Positions 9,301 through 16,578 of a DNA stretch of 64,000 bases are shown piece after piece (position 1 is the stretch's first letter; each line of letters begins with the position of its first letter). The stretch is taken from positions 5,097,001 through 5,161,000 of the forward strand of contig NZ_CP120683.1 in assembly GCF_030506325.1 (NCBI RefSeq). The letters run 5' to 3'. A model generated the notes under the pieces. That model did no database searches. It was not told the DNA's origin and saw only the letters and a list, made by a program, of their open reading frames with translations. A program made the translations under genes and the position numbers. This DNA is from Tunicatimonas pelagia. GTDB taxonomy: Bacteria > Bacteroidota > Bacteroidia > Cytophagales > Cyclobacteriaceae.

Positions 9301-9623
9301 TTATGGGCGAAGGTAACTACTCCGATGCCCACATGTTTCCCTTCGCCTACAAAGCCCTCGGTATTGGCGAAACCGTTGGAATGCCGGTGCCTGGCACTGG
9401 AACTGCGGTATGGTGGGAACGACAAATTGATCCCAGTCTGGTATTTGGCATTCCCCAAGTAGGGATGGTAGATACGGACGGCAACTTCCTGGAAAATCAG
9501 CAACTGGAACCCGACCATTTGGTTAAGAATGATCCGAAGCCAGTATTGGAAGGCGAAGACCAGCAACTGAAAAAAGCCGTAGAAATTCTCTATCAACCTA
9601 CTGACATTCCGATGGGGAAGTAG
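6384..9623 (+). CDS. tricorn-like S41 family serine protease
   Basis: 1079 residues. A signal peptide (1-17) is followed by WD40-like/PD40 propeller repeats (SPDGQ, SPDGK) over about 25-680, interrupted near 560-590 by a highly charged Lys/Glu run that looks like a linker. Then come a tricorn C1-like helical part (680-780), a PDZ-like domain (785-860) and the S41 core. Likely catalytic residues are H763 (LNASHTG) and S980 (GNYSDAHMF), with IDTRFNGGG between them as in tricorn. The family degrades peptides released by other proteases; the signal peptide places this one in the periplasm or outside. Monocistronic with its own promoter. Confidence 0.92.
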   Translation: MYRIHLLLLSLPFLAVSQDYENPLWMRYPALSPDGQTIVLSYQGDLYSVPSSGGEAVPLTLHEAHDYHPVWSPDGQQVAFASDRFGNFDVYLMPARGGRAERLTYHSAHDHPSGFGSDSQSVLFTSSRTPSAESALFPYGRFNQLYQIPTTGGQPTQKLSLPMNHAHPSSSGDRILYQDLKGYEDIWRKHHTSSIARDIWLYDANSGEHTQLTTFTGEDRNAWWSADEQSAYYLSEESGSFNVWKMNVDNPAQKTQLTNFDLHPVRFLSVADDGTLCFGYHGEIYTMNEGEQPQKVSINIRTDDKYNARRLETFTSKATEMALSPNGEEIALVVRGEIFVTDVESGLTKRVTNTPEQERSISFSPDGQKILYASERDSSWNLYETRIARDEEPYFYAATVLEETPILETKAETFQPAYSPDGKEVAFLEERTTLKVINLESKGVRTILPGDKNYSYSDGDQWYQWSPDGKWFLAQFLDRGRWIPEVGLIAASGESEITNLTNSGYADVLPKWQMDGEVAVWFTDRSGMRSHGSWGSQDDVYAMFFDPAAWEKFNLSKEEYALLKEKEKEKKEDSEEKDEKDKKEKEVTDPINIKLEDIEDRTARLTIHSSSLADALLSPDGEKLYYMSSFEKGHDVWVTDLRERSTEILVKLNQRGGQLAMDKEGKNLFVLNGGKITKVDIEKKNKKPVTFKADMQLKPLAEREYLYEHMWRQVLKKFYVKDLHNVGWDSLKVAYAQFLPHINNNYDFAEMMSELLGELNASHTGCRYYPDTEGADETASLAVFYDEAYEGDGLKIQEIMDKSPLADPEYNIQAGHVIEKIDGETISAGMNIAPLLNHKKDQFTLLSMYNPDENQRWDVRVKPVSTGRESELLYERWVKQRRTETEQLSDGKIGYVHVRGMNDASFREVFSELLGRYSDKESVVIDTRFNGGGWLHDDLVTFLNGREYMTFLPRGQKIGAEPQFKWTRPSSVIMGEGNYSDAHMFPFAYKALGIGETVGMPVPGTGTAVWWERQIDPSLVFGIPQVGMVDTDGNFLENQQLEPDHLVKNDPKPVLEGEDQQLKKAVEILYQPTDIPMGK

Positions 9624-9644
9624 CAATCAAAAGAGGCAATGATT

Positions 9645-9998
9645 CTAATATTCCTTTTGTCTTACACCGTTTGAGTCTAGAACAGTAAGGGTTTGGGCAA
9701 AATTTAGTTCAGTATTATTAACGATATTCTCTACGATATGAGCAGTTTCGGTAGGAGTAGTAGGTTGTTTCCGAATGTAAATTACGCCCACAGCAGGGTG
9801 ATAGCCGTGCTTAAATATTAATTCTCCGTAGTCACTATCGTGGGTAACAATAGTTCGGTTCTCCTCAATGGCAATATCCATTACTTCTTCATCGGAAATG
9901 CCAAGGTGGTCTATTCCAATTGACTTGATATCAAATCCTTGTGATCGAAGATAGATTACACTGGCTAGCGGGATATTTTCGTTGGCTAAAAGTTCCAA
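9645..9998 (-). CDS. DUF5615 PIN-like protein (probable toxin of a toxin-antitoxin pair)
   Basis: 117 residues with the Mut7-C/PIN-like pattern of DUF5615: LLANENIPLA at the N-terminus, IGISDEEVM-like middle (HLGISDEEVMDIA), then TIVTHDSDYGEL. PIN-like proteins are metal-dependent RNases. Odd point: the first acidic residue of the usual DENLP motif is Asn here (NENIP), so activity may be reduced. The start codon appears to be TTG at 9998, 8 bases after the stop of the DUF433 gene, so the two are translated together. The pairing with DUF433 is the classic arrangement of this VapBC-like module. Confidence 0.85.
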   Translation of the reverse strand: MELLANENIPLASVIYLRSQGFDIKSIGIDHLGISDEEVMDIAIEENRTIVTHDSDYGELIFKHGYHPAVGVIYIRKQPTTPTETAHIVENIVNNTELNFAQTLTVLDSNGVRQKEY

Positions 9999-10006
9999 GA
10001 AAGATA

Positions 10007-10237
10007 TTATTGAATATTAGTGTACAGCACCCCGTCTTTCATACAGTCTTGGACGTATGAAAATACAGCCCGTAATGACTCTTTAGAGAGACGAGGATAG
10101 TTTTCCAGAATCTGCTGTTCGTCCCATCCTTCAGCTAATAGACCAACAATATGCTCTACCAAAAGTCGAGTGCCTTTAACGGTAGGGTTCTCTAATAAAA
10201 CCTTATTATCTGATACAATATGGTCTTTCCAATTCAT
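10007..10237 (-). CDS. DUF433 domain protein (probable antitoxin)
   Basis: 76 residues covering the full DUF433 domain: PTVKGTRLLVEHIVGLLAEG, then WDEQQILENYPRLSKESLRAVFSYV. This winged-helix fold resembles the DNA-binding part of VapB-like antitoxins and would both neutralise the DUF5615 partner and repress the operon. It is first in the two-gene unit, with the toxin-like gene 8 bases downstream. I saw no clear palindrome just upstream. Confidence 0.88.
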   Translation of the reverse strand: MNWKDHIVSDNKVLLENPTVKGTRLLVEHIVGLLAEGWDEQQILENYPRLSKESLRAVFSYVQDCMKDGVLYTNIQ

Positions 10238-10448
10238 ATTTTAATAAACGAATAACTATTGTGTAAAATACAAATATCTATTGTCATAGTGATCGTGCAT
10301 AAATTCATCTTGATACTACGGAGTGTCTCTGAATTTCGGTGGAGTTGTAGTATGTAAAGAATTTTAAAACAAAATTAGAGCATTATAATGAACAAGGTAA
10401 TGAGAAGGTTACATTATTCATTGCCAACTTCGCCTGATACTCAGTTCA

Positions 10449-11351
10449 CTACAGATTACTACGCAAATAGCTCATGCTCTGGTTGATGCTGGCCACAGGG
10501 TTAGGCGATTGGTCTTGTTCTACAAAACATTGTTCTACACCAATCTCCTTGGCCAGTTGCATAATCTTGGTAATCTCTACCACCCCATCGCCCAATTCCT
10601 GAAAAGTATCGTGGGGCACTTGGTTATGGTCAAACATGGTGGGGGTATTTGGCTTTTTGTCTTTCAGATGAAGCAATTTAATGCGTTTCGGCATTTCCTT
10701 CATTAGTCCAATGGGATCATGTCCGGCCAAACTAGCCCAGAATACATCCAGTTCAAAGAATACGGTACTCGGTTCAAACTCTTCCATCAGAATTCGGAAA
10801 GGTACTTGTCCTTCCATTGGCTCAAATTCAAAAGCGTGGTTGTGGTAGCAAAGGTCAATGCCTGCCTTCTGGCAAAGCTCACCCGCCCTATTTAATTGCT
10901 CGGCTACTTTCCGATAATCATCCAGCGTTTCTCGCTCTCCTTCTACCATGTAGCCAAATACTAAGTACTTAAAGTTGTACTTTACTGCATCATCTACCAT
11001 CTTTTCAAACGAGTAATTTTTAGGCTTTTCTTGTTCTACTAAATCCCACCGTCCGGTAATAAATGACCAGGGGAAGAAGGTGCTACTGGAAGTAAGGCCT
11101 AGGTCTTGCATTATGGGAGTAAGCTCCTGATAAGCACGAACATCTCCTCCCTCAATCTGGGCGTAACCGGCTTCTTTAATTGCTTTTAGAGTGGCTACCG
11201 GATCATTCTCCATCTGATCGCGAACGGTATACAATTGTACACCCATCTGGGCTACGTAAGGATTGTTAATAGTCAATGCAGCCGAACTTAAAAAGGGGAT
11301 ACTTACACTAGCAGCCGCAGTAGTTTTTAGGAAGTTACGCCGTTTCATCAT
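10449..11351 (-). CDS. sugar phosphate isomerase/epimerase (TIM barrel), exported
   Basis: The frame is open to 11450, but ATG 11351 starts MMKRRNFLKTTAAASVSIPF, an exported-protein leader of the twin-arginine-like kind usual for this family in Bacteroidota. The remainder (about 270 residues) is an AP-endonuclease-2-type TIM barrel: GVQLYTVRDQM, CYHNHAFEFEP, FELDVFWASLAGHDP, KLLHLKDKK, the His/Glu/Asp residues being likely metal ligands. These enzymes act on sugars or inositols; the substrate is unknown. It lies 95 bases downstream of the PHP phosphatase gene on the same strand. Confidence 0.87.
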   Translation of the reverse strand: MMKRRNFLKTTAAASVSIPFLSSAALTINNPYVAQMGVQLYTVRDQMENDPVATLKAIKEAGYAQIEGGDVRAYQELTPIMQDLGLTSSSTFFPWSFITGRWDLVEQEKPKNYSFEKMVDDAVKYNFKYLVFGYMVEGERETLDDYRKVAEQLNRAGELCQKAGIDLCYHNHAFEFEPMEGQVPFRILMEEFEPSTVFFELDVFWASLAGHDPIGLMKEMPKRIKLLHLKDKKPNTPTMFDHNQVPHDTFQELGDGVVEITKIMQLAKEIGVEQCFVEQDQSPNPVASINQSMSYLRSNL

Positions 11352-11446
11352 TGTTAGGTTATATATGTTAATGTAGCAAGATAGTATTTTTTCTATATAT
11401 GAGATAAATAGCGTAGTGTAGTAAAGGGTTTTCTCGATTGTTAGAT

Positions 11447-12295
11447 TCATATTTTAAAGCGCGCTACATCTTGCCATACTCCTTGGTAAAGTACACGCAC
11501 TTGCTCGTAGCCTATGGCGCTCAATCGCGCGGTTACTTCGGCAAAATGACTACTGATTTCCCTCGGGTGGTGAGCGTCTGAATTAAGCATAATCGGAATA
11601 TTACGTTCGCGCATTCGTTCTAAAATCCAGTAGCTGGGATAGGGTTCAGGGGTAAGTTGTTTGTATATGCCACGGGTATTCACTTCCATAATCAGTCCAA
11701 CCTCGGCAATGCTGTCTAATGTTTTTTCTACCTCGGCTTCGTACCAAGTAGCGCGTTCGTTGAAAAGTTTACTCCCTTCGCTTTGTATTTTGATTTTGTC
11801 CAGGTGACCAACAATATCGGGTGGGTCTTCTCGCACCATTTGCCGAACGAGAGCATAATACCGACAAATGGCAGCTTCAATATTGTTGGCGAAAATTTCT
11901 TGCAGGCCTTGCAGAAATACCTGATGCCTACCATCAATCTCCCAGGGGAAGCCATTGGTAAAAAAGTCTACAAAATGCACCGAGCCTATCGTATAATCTA
12001 GGGAGAACGTATCTTTTACCCAGCTTGGCCCCACCACCCCGGGAATAAAGTCTACTTCCAATCCCCGGTACACTTCAATCTGATTTGTGTACTTTTCTTT
12101 TAGCCGCTCTATTTCCCGTACGTAGCTTTCTCGGTCAGCCTCTTTCATTGGCCACGAAAGCTCGTAGGGCAACGGAGCATGAGAAGAAATACCGTAAGCG
12201 GGCATTCCTAGCTGAATTGCCCGCTGAAGATAAACTTCCGGAGTATCTTTGCCATCGCAAAAATAGCAGTGGCTGTGATAGTTAGTGTAGGTCAC
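11447..12295 (-). CDS. PHP domain phosphatase, histidinol-phosphatase (HisJ)-like
   Basis: 282 residues of a single PHP domain. Metal-binding motifs are visible: NYHSHCYFCDG near the start, ISSHAPLP, RGLEVDF, GSVHFVD, GHLDKIK, EVNTRG and LNSDAHHP near the end, in the order of HisJ-type histidinol-phosphate phosphatases. The start codon is GTG. No other histidine biosynthesis gene is nearby, so the true substrate could be another phosphate ester. The downstream neighbour is the sugar isomerase gene on the same strand. Confidence 0.87.
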   Translation of the reverse strand: MTYTNYHSHCYFCDGKDTPEVYLQRAIQLGMPAYGISSHAPLPYELSWPMKEADRESYVREIERLKEKYTNQIEVYRGLEVDFIPGVVGPSWVKDTFSLDYTIGSVHFVDFFTNGFPWEIDGRHQVFLQGLQEIFANNIEAAICRYYALVRQMVREDPPDIVGHLDKIKIQSEGSKLFNERATWYEAEVEKTLDSIAEVGLIMEVNTRGIYKQLTPEPYPSYWILERMRERNIPIMLNSDAHHPREISSHFAEVTARLSAIGYEQVRVLYQGVWQDVARFKI

Positions 12296-12543
12296 TGATC
12301 TATTGTTTTCTTGTTTGGTAGAGATTCAAGTTCAGATTAATAAATCTATCAATTTAGCTGAAACTTCGGTACTCAAACTCGTTAACTCTACATTAATAAT
12401 TAGCTGCAAAAGCAACATAGGGCAATGATGGTGCCCTCAACAGCTTTTCGCTAGCTTTTTCATAAAAAGATCAGTTCTCTGTAACCTTTTACCCCCCGAT
12501 ACCTACTAGGGTAATAAACGCACCTGGGATTTAAACTGAGCCA

Positions 12544-14586
12544 GTGAATTCATCATTAGAACGAGAGTACGTAGATCAGGCAACGCAAGGAGACAAGCGG
12601 GCATTTAATCAGCTAGCCGAACTTTACTATAACGACTGCTTTCAGAAAGCAAAAGCAATTTTAAAGGATGAAGTGCTATCGCAAGATGTAGTTCAAATCT
12701 CACTATTGCAGGCGTACCGTAGTCTGCATAAACTTCATTCTCCTGCCCGATTCAAATATTGGCTGCTCGGAATTGTCCGCAACATAAGCCTCAATTACAC
12801 GAAGGAAAAAAGTCGGTTATTCTTCTCATTAGACAGTGTTCTAACAACATCTCAGTATTCAGAAGAAAGGCCCCATCAGATCAGCGAGCTAATACGCTCT
12901 TCGGTACAATCGTTAGATGAGCATTATCGGGCTGTGATTCTGGCCTACTACTACGATGGTTTGAGCCAAGCGGAGATTGCATTACAACAAAAGCTTACTC
13001 TTTCTACCGTAAAGGTTAGACTGCACCGGGGGCGACAGTTACTTAAGCAAAAGCTCGCCACCCAAAAGGATTTATTCTACTATTATCAACAATCAATAAA
13101 GCCAGCAGCTATGAAAAAAATGACTATTGCTGACCTTTACGTGAAAAAAAGCGGGGGGGCGACCCTATTGCTTCAGACGGAAGAAGGAGAATACTTTTTG
13201 CCCATCGTTATCGGAATTTTTGAGGCAGATGCCATATTTCTCGGACTAGAAGGTTTTAAGCAGGGTCGTCCATTCACGCATGATTTAACGGCTTCTATTA
13301 TTGAGGCTGCTCAAGTTACACTAGTGAATGTTTGTATTCATCAAATTACCAATGGCGTATTTATTGCTGATCTTACGGTGAAGCATGGAAAAGAAGAGCT
13401 AAAAATAGATGCTCGTCCGAGCGATGCCATTGCTTTGGCCGTGCGATTCAACGCGCCCGTACTCGTTACAGATGAAGTATTGGAGAAGGCGGGCGTTCCG
13501 GTTCCAGAAATGTATCGGCAAACCGTTCCGCAGGCAAAAGGGCTTAATCAAATTGCCCGCTACTTTGCCCAAGATAAAATAGGCCAAATTGTGCGTGAAT
13601 CTGTTCAGCAGAAGGAAAGTAAAGTGGAAGAAAAGCAGGCCGCCAAAGAGCTAGGTGAGCGGCAGAAATGGTTAGTGGATCTAGTGTTTGGCGATGGCGA
13701 TCTACCCAAAGCAGATTTAAGCTGGCAACCGCATCGGTACACTACCTGGAGCGATGCTTTGAGCAACCCGGATCAAGTGGATTGGTTAGACATAAAGAAT
13801 CAAGATCTCACTGACTTTTCCGAAAAGATTAAGTTTCTCCCGCAAATTGAAGTATTGGAATTGGCTGGACACGAACTAGCCGAGTTGCCCTCAGGAATTG
13901 AACAACTAGCGAAGCTTCGCCAATTAAATCTGGCTGATAATCAGCTTCGCAGCCTGCCCGATACTATGGAGCAACTGCCGCAGTTAAAGGGCTTGAACCT
14001 ACGAAATAATGCGTTCAAGGAGTTACCGGAAGTAGTTAGTCGGTTGCCCGCACTGCGGCAAATGGATTTATCTAAGAACCCTACTTTAGATATGTCGCAA
14101 GCCTTTAGTGTTTTAGGTCACGCCAAATTTTTGCATCACCTTGAACTCCGAGAAAGTAATCTGACTAATCTGCCGGAAGAAATTACTCGTTTGCGCGGTT
14201 TAGTAATTCTAGATTTGGGAAATGACCCAGCACTAAACCTATCACAAGCGTTTCCGGTTTTGAGTCGGCTGCCTTCGCTAAACATGTTAGAAATGAAAGC
14301 ATTCCAGCTAAATGCTCTGCCGGAAGAGGTTACCTTGCTGCAACAGCTTACCGGGCTTAGCTTAAATGATAATCCGCAGCTAGACCTGGAGCTTCTCTGC
14401 CATCAACTTAGCCAGCTTAAAAATTTAAGAATACTAGCGTTGATGTGCTGTAATTTGTCCGCACTTCCTTCAGAAATACAGCTACTCAATAAACTGGAAG
14501 TGCTTGAGCTAGGTAATAATACTATTCCAAAAGAAGAACAGCAGCGAATCAAGGAACTACTGCCCAATACCACCGTTATTTTCTAG
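12544..14586 (+). CDS. fusion: ECF sigma factor - bifunctional nuclease (DUF151) - leucine-rich repeats
   Basis: One uninterrupted 680-codon frame from GTG 12544 (an in-frame stop lies 12 bases upstream). Residues ~5-95 are sigma-70 region 2 (GDKRAFNQLAELYYND, LSQDVVQISLLQAYRSL, FKYWLLGIVRN). Residues ~120-175 are region 4 (LDEHYRAVILAYYYDGLSQA, TVKVRLHRGRQLL). Residues 190-320 are a bifunctional-nuclease domain (YFLPIVIGIFEADAI, RPFTHDL, DARPSDAIALAV). A charged linker (320-410) leads to about ten LRRs (415-680) of the LxxLPxxIxxLxxLxxLxLxxN type, several alternating with slightly longer units. There is no signal peptide, so it is cytoplasmic. No anti-sigma gene is adjacent. An internal ATG at 13111 could in principle start a separate nuclease-LRR product. 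Confidence 0.9.
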   Translation: MNSSLEREYVDQATQGDKRAFNQLAELYYNDCFQKAKAILKDEVLSQDVVQISLLQAYRSLHKLHSPARFKYWLLGIVRNISLNYTKEKSRLFFSLDSVLTTSQYSEERPHQISELIRSSVQSLDEHYRAVILAYYYDGLSQAEIALQQKLTLSTVKVRLHRGRQLLKQKLATQKDLFYYYQQSIKPAAMKKMTIADLYVKKSGGATLLLQTEEGEYFLPIVIGIFEADAIFLGLEGFKQGRPFTHDLTASIIEAAQVTLVNVCIHQITNGVFIADLTVKHGKEELKIDARPSDAIALAVRFNAPVLVTDEVLEKAGVPVPEMYRQTVPQAKGLNQIARYFAQDKIGQIVRESVQQKESKVEEKQAAKELGERQKWLVDLVFGDGDLPKADLSWQPHRYTTWSDALSNPDQVDWLDIKNQDLTDFSEKIKFLPQIEVLELAGHELAELPSGIEQLAKLRQLNLADNQLRSLPDTMEQLPQLKGLNLRNNAFKELPEVVSRLPALRQMDLSKNPTLDMSQAFSVLGHAKFLHHLELRESNLTNLPEEITRLRGLVILDLGNDPALNLSQAFPVLSRLPSLNMLEMKAFQLNALPEEVTLLQQLTGLSLNDNPQLDLELLCHQLSQLKNLRILALMCCNLSALPSEIQLLNKLEVLELGNNTIPKEEQQRIKELLPNTTVIF

Positions 14587-14979
14587 CTAGCTAGAGCTGT
14601 AGTAGAAGTAGCAATGTATTTTTGGCAAATTGGCAACTACTTACTGGCAAGCAATCGTTCTGAAGTGGAAAAATGCATATTTTAAATAAGCTGCCAGGCT
14701 CACCGCCTCACCAACCATCGATTAAACGTTTAAGCGACGGATAAACGCGCGAACAATTTTCGTATTTGCCAACTAAGTACGTATCTTACCCATTTAGCAG
14801 TCCATATTATAGAAATGATTGAATAGATATTGCATAGTTGACCCCAATTGGCATTTGAAACCAGTGAATTGTATTCAAAACGCCCTGAAACCCTCCGGAC
14901 TAAGACAAAGAAGGCTAAAGATATATGACAAATAAACGCAATAGTACGTATGTATAGTTGTTCTATGCCATTGAAATGA
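14587..14979. other. non-coding stretch before the orphan-gene island
   Basis: AT-rich, with no convincing gene, terminator or repeat. A minus-strand frame at 14730-15167 overlaps the better plus-strand gene and looks spurious. Confidence 0.5.
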
Positions 14980-15561
14980 ATGAAAGGATTGAGAATAGAG
15001 ATAAAAGAAATTCCACTTCCCCAGAAGAGTTCAAAAATAGAAAACCTATTCGGAGGAGGACTATTGATTTTGATAGGTATCCTGTCACTTCCCCTGATTT
15101 TAATTTTTTGGATTGGTGCAATGATTATCAATCTCTTACCCTCAAGAAAAGCAGTTACTATTGCCAATGAATGGCAAACGATCGTTTCTGATAATCATTG
15201 GATATTAAAATTCAGATGGATTAACGCGGATGATCTAACAGATTATTTACACGGCTACTTCGATATTCAACCCTTGATTGAATATAGGTCTGATCCTGAA
15301 ATAGATTTCTTCCAAGGTTACTTTACGGATTTCAGATTAGAAAGAACCGACGGTATCTTCGTTCAAAAAGTCAACCATGATCCAATCAAGGAAGAAGTAA
15401 CCTCATTGCCTCTTTGCTTTTTCAACTATCAGACAAAAGAAGTTGAAGAAATCAAGGATTTAAAAGATTATGAACTTGATACCAAAGGAAATCCAGATGA
15501 CTTCATGATTTCAGCCATTGGAGACGGACACGAACTACAGATTCGATTGAAAAGAAAGTGA
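14980..15561 (+). CDS. hypothetical membrane-anchored protein (193 aa)
   Basis: Not recognised. A hydrophobic stretch at about 27-52 (GGGLLILIGILSLPLILIFW and on) should form one or two membrane segments; the rest (55-193) is a soluble acidic beta-rich domain. Base composition is more AT-rich than the neighbouring sigma-fusion gene. It is followed by an imperfect palindrome (15576-15690) of the kind that separates cassette-like orphan genes, and no partner is obvious. Another ATG just upstream (14974) is out of frame. Confidence 0.6.
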   Translation: MKGLRIEIKEIPLPQKSSKIENLFGGGLLILIGILSLPLILIFWIGAMIINLLPSRKAVTIANEWQTIVSDNHWILKFRWINADDLTDYLHGYFDIQPLIEYRSDPEIDFFQGYFTDFRLERTDGIFVQKVNHDPIKEEVTSLPLCFFNYQTKEVEEIKDLKDYELDTKGNPDDFMISAIGDGHELQIRLKRK

Positions 15562-15575
15562 AAACAGCATAGAAC

Positions 15576-15693
15576 ATCGTGCAGCCCTCAGCCTAGCGAA
15601 AATAAACTAGAACGTCAGTTGCACCAAGCACGGAAGTTGATGAAAGAAAGTAAAACAGCCAGCAAGCCGGCCGAGGGCTAGCACTTGGCGTTG
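15576..15693. repeat. imperfect palindromic spacer between orphan genes (cassette-boundary-like)
   Basis: GTGCAGCCCTCAGC near 15579 is a near inverse of GCCGAGGGCTAGCAC near 15670, and the spacer ends in GGCGTTGTGCC. The 3' flank of the next gene starts with the related inverse AGGCGCAACAA (16442). The arrangement resembles recombination sites flanking gene cassettes, but no integrase is in the window. Confidence 0.35.
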
Positions 15694-15719
15694 TGCCTCA
15701 TTAAATTAAACAGGAAGTA

Positions 15720-16436
15720 GTGAAATATTATTTGGTAATTTTTGGACTAATAATCTCTGGTTGTAAACATTCAGAAAATGGAACCTTAATCGAGGTTAAT
15801 ACAATTGAAGCTGAGAATTTAGCAAGCGATATTCAGAGAGGTTTGGAAGAGGTAGATTTTTTGATCAAATTCTATAATAATCCTTCACCCTATGTAGATC
15901 TTGGTCAAAAATTAAGAGCAGCGTTAGACTATATTGACTCAAGTAGTCCTAGTTCATTTGATTACGATATGGTAATGAAAACAATGAAGAGGACATCTAA
16001 CAAACTTGAGGAACAAGCAGAGTTGATTCAAAAGCTTAGCGAAGCCGAAAGCAGTGCATTAGTGGAATCATCGCTAACCTTAGAATTCAATAAACTGAAA
16101 CAGCGATTAGTGGAAGAATCACTACTTGAATTTGAATTACTAACTTTTAGGTTAGATGAACCGATGATTATGATTGAAACAGATAAAGACGCTTATGACA
16201 TAGGCGAAGTAATTACTGGGGAAGTAAGAATGGTATTTGGAAGCAGTAATGTGGGAAGGTCAATCGACTATATCAAAGTTAATGGGGAATTTATCAAGAT
16301 AAACAAAGAAGGCATAGGTCAAATTCAAACCCAAGTTACCAGGAGTAATCTCAATCTGGCTGTAGAGATGAAATTGAAGGACCCGATTGAAGGAAAATTC
16401 GTCTTTGAGAAGAATAAAAATGTTATAATGAAGTGA
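15720..16436 (+). CDS. hypothetical lipoprotein, weakly GldM-like
   Basis: 238 residues from GTG 15720. The N-terminus is a good lipoprotein signal, LVIFGLIISGC, with Cys at 15. A helical region follows (25-145: IEAENLASDIQRGLEEVDF, KLEEQAELIQKLSEAES), then a small beta domain (150-238: ETDKDAYDIGEVITGEVRMV, IDYIKVNGEFIKINKEGIG). The helical part plus a beta domain with a Tyr-x-Gly-Glu motif recalls the periplasmic part of the gliding protein GldM, but it is much shorter and lacks GldM's membrane helix; this is inference. It sits between two palindromic spacers as a possible single-gene cassette. Confidence 0.6.
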   Translation: MKYYLVIFGLIISGCKHSENGTLIEVNTIEAENLASDIQRGLEEVDFLIKFYNNPSPYVDLGQKLRAALDYIDSSSPSSFDYDMVMKTMKRTSNKLEEQAELIQKLSEAESSALVESSLTLEFNKLKQRLVEESLLEFELLTFRLDEPMIMIETDKDAYDIGEVITGEVRMVFGSSNVGRSIDYIKVNGEFIKINKEGIGQIQTQVTRSNLNLAVEMKLKDPIEGKFVFEKNKNVIMK

Positions 16437-16439
16437 AAA

Positions 16440-16485
16440 CGAGGCGCAACAATACATAAGCGCTATGCTTCGGCTAAAAGCCTCG
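16440..16485. repeat. stem-loop spacer after the lipoprotein gene
   Basis: CGAGGC (16440-16445) pairs with GCCTCG (16480-16485) around an inner AAGC/GCTT hairpin. It begins 3 bases after the stop codon. It could serve as a terminator or as a cassette boundary; no T-run follows. Confidence 0.45.
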
Positions 16486-16554
16486 CCAGTGCCTGGAGTT
16501 TCCCCTCATTGAAAACCCTTTCATAGGTATGGCTTCGCTGAATTAGTAAATTCG

Positions 16555-16562
16555 TATCTTTA
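16555..16562 (+). promoter_or_regulatory. probable -7 promoter box
   Basis: TATCTTTA, 7 of 8 matches to the TAnnTTTG pattern with the same TATCTTT core as other promoters in the window, 16 bases before the nuclease start codon. Confidence 0.4.
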
Positions 16563-16578
16563 ACCCAAAAAGATAGCT

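Noticed and set aside
14730-15167. Minus-strand open frame of 145 codons
   Set aside because: It overlaps the plus-strand 193-residue gene, has irregular composition and no export or domain signal; the plus gene is better supported.
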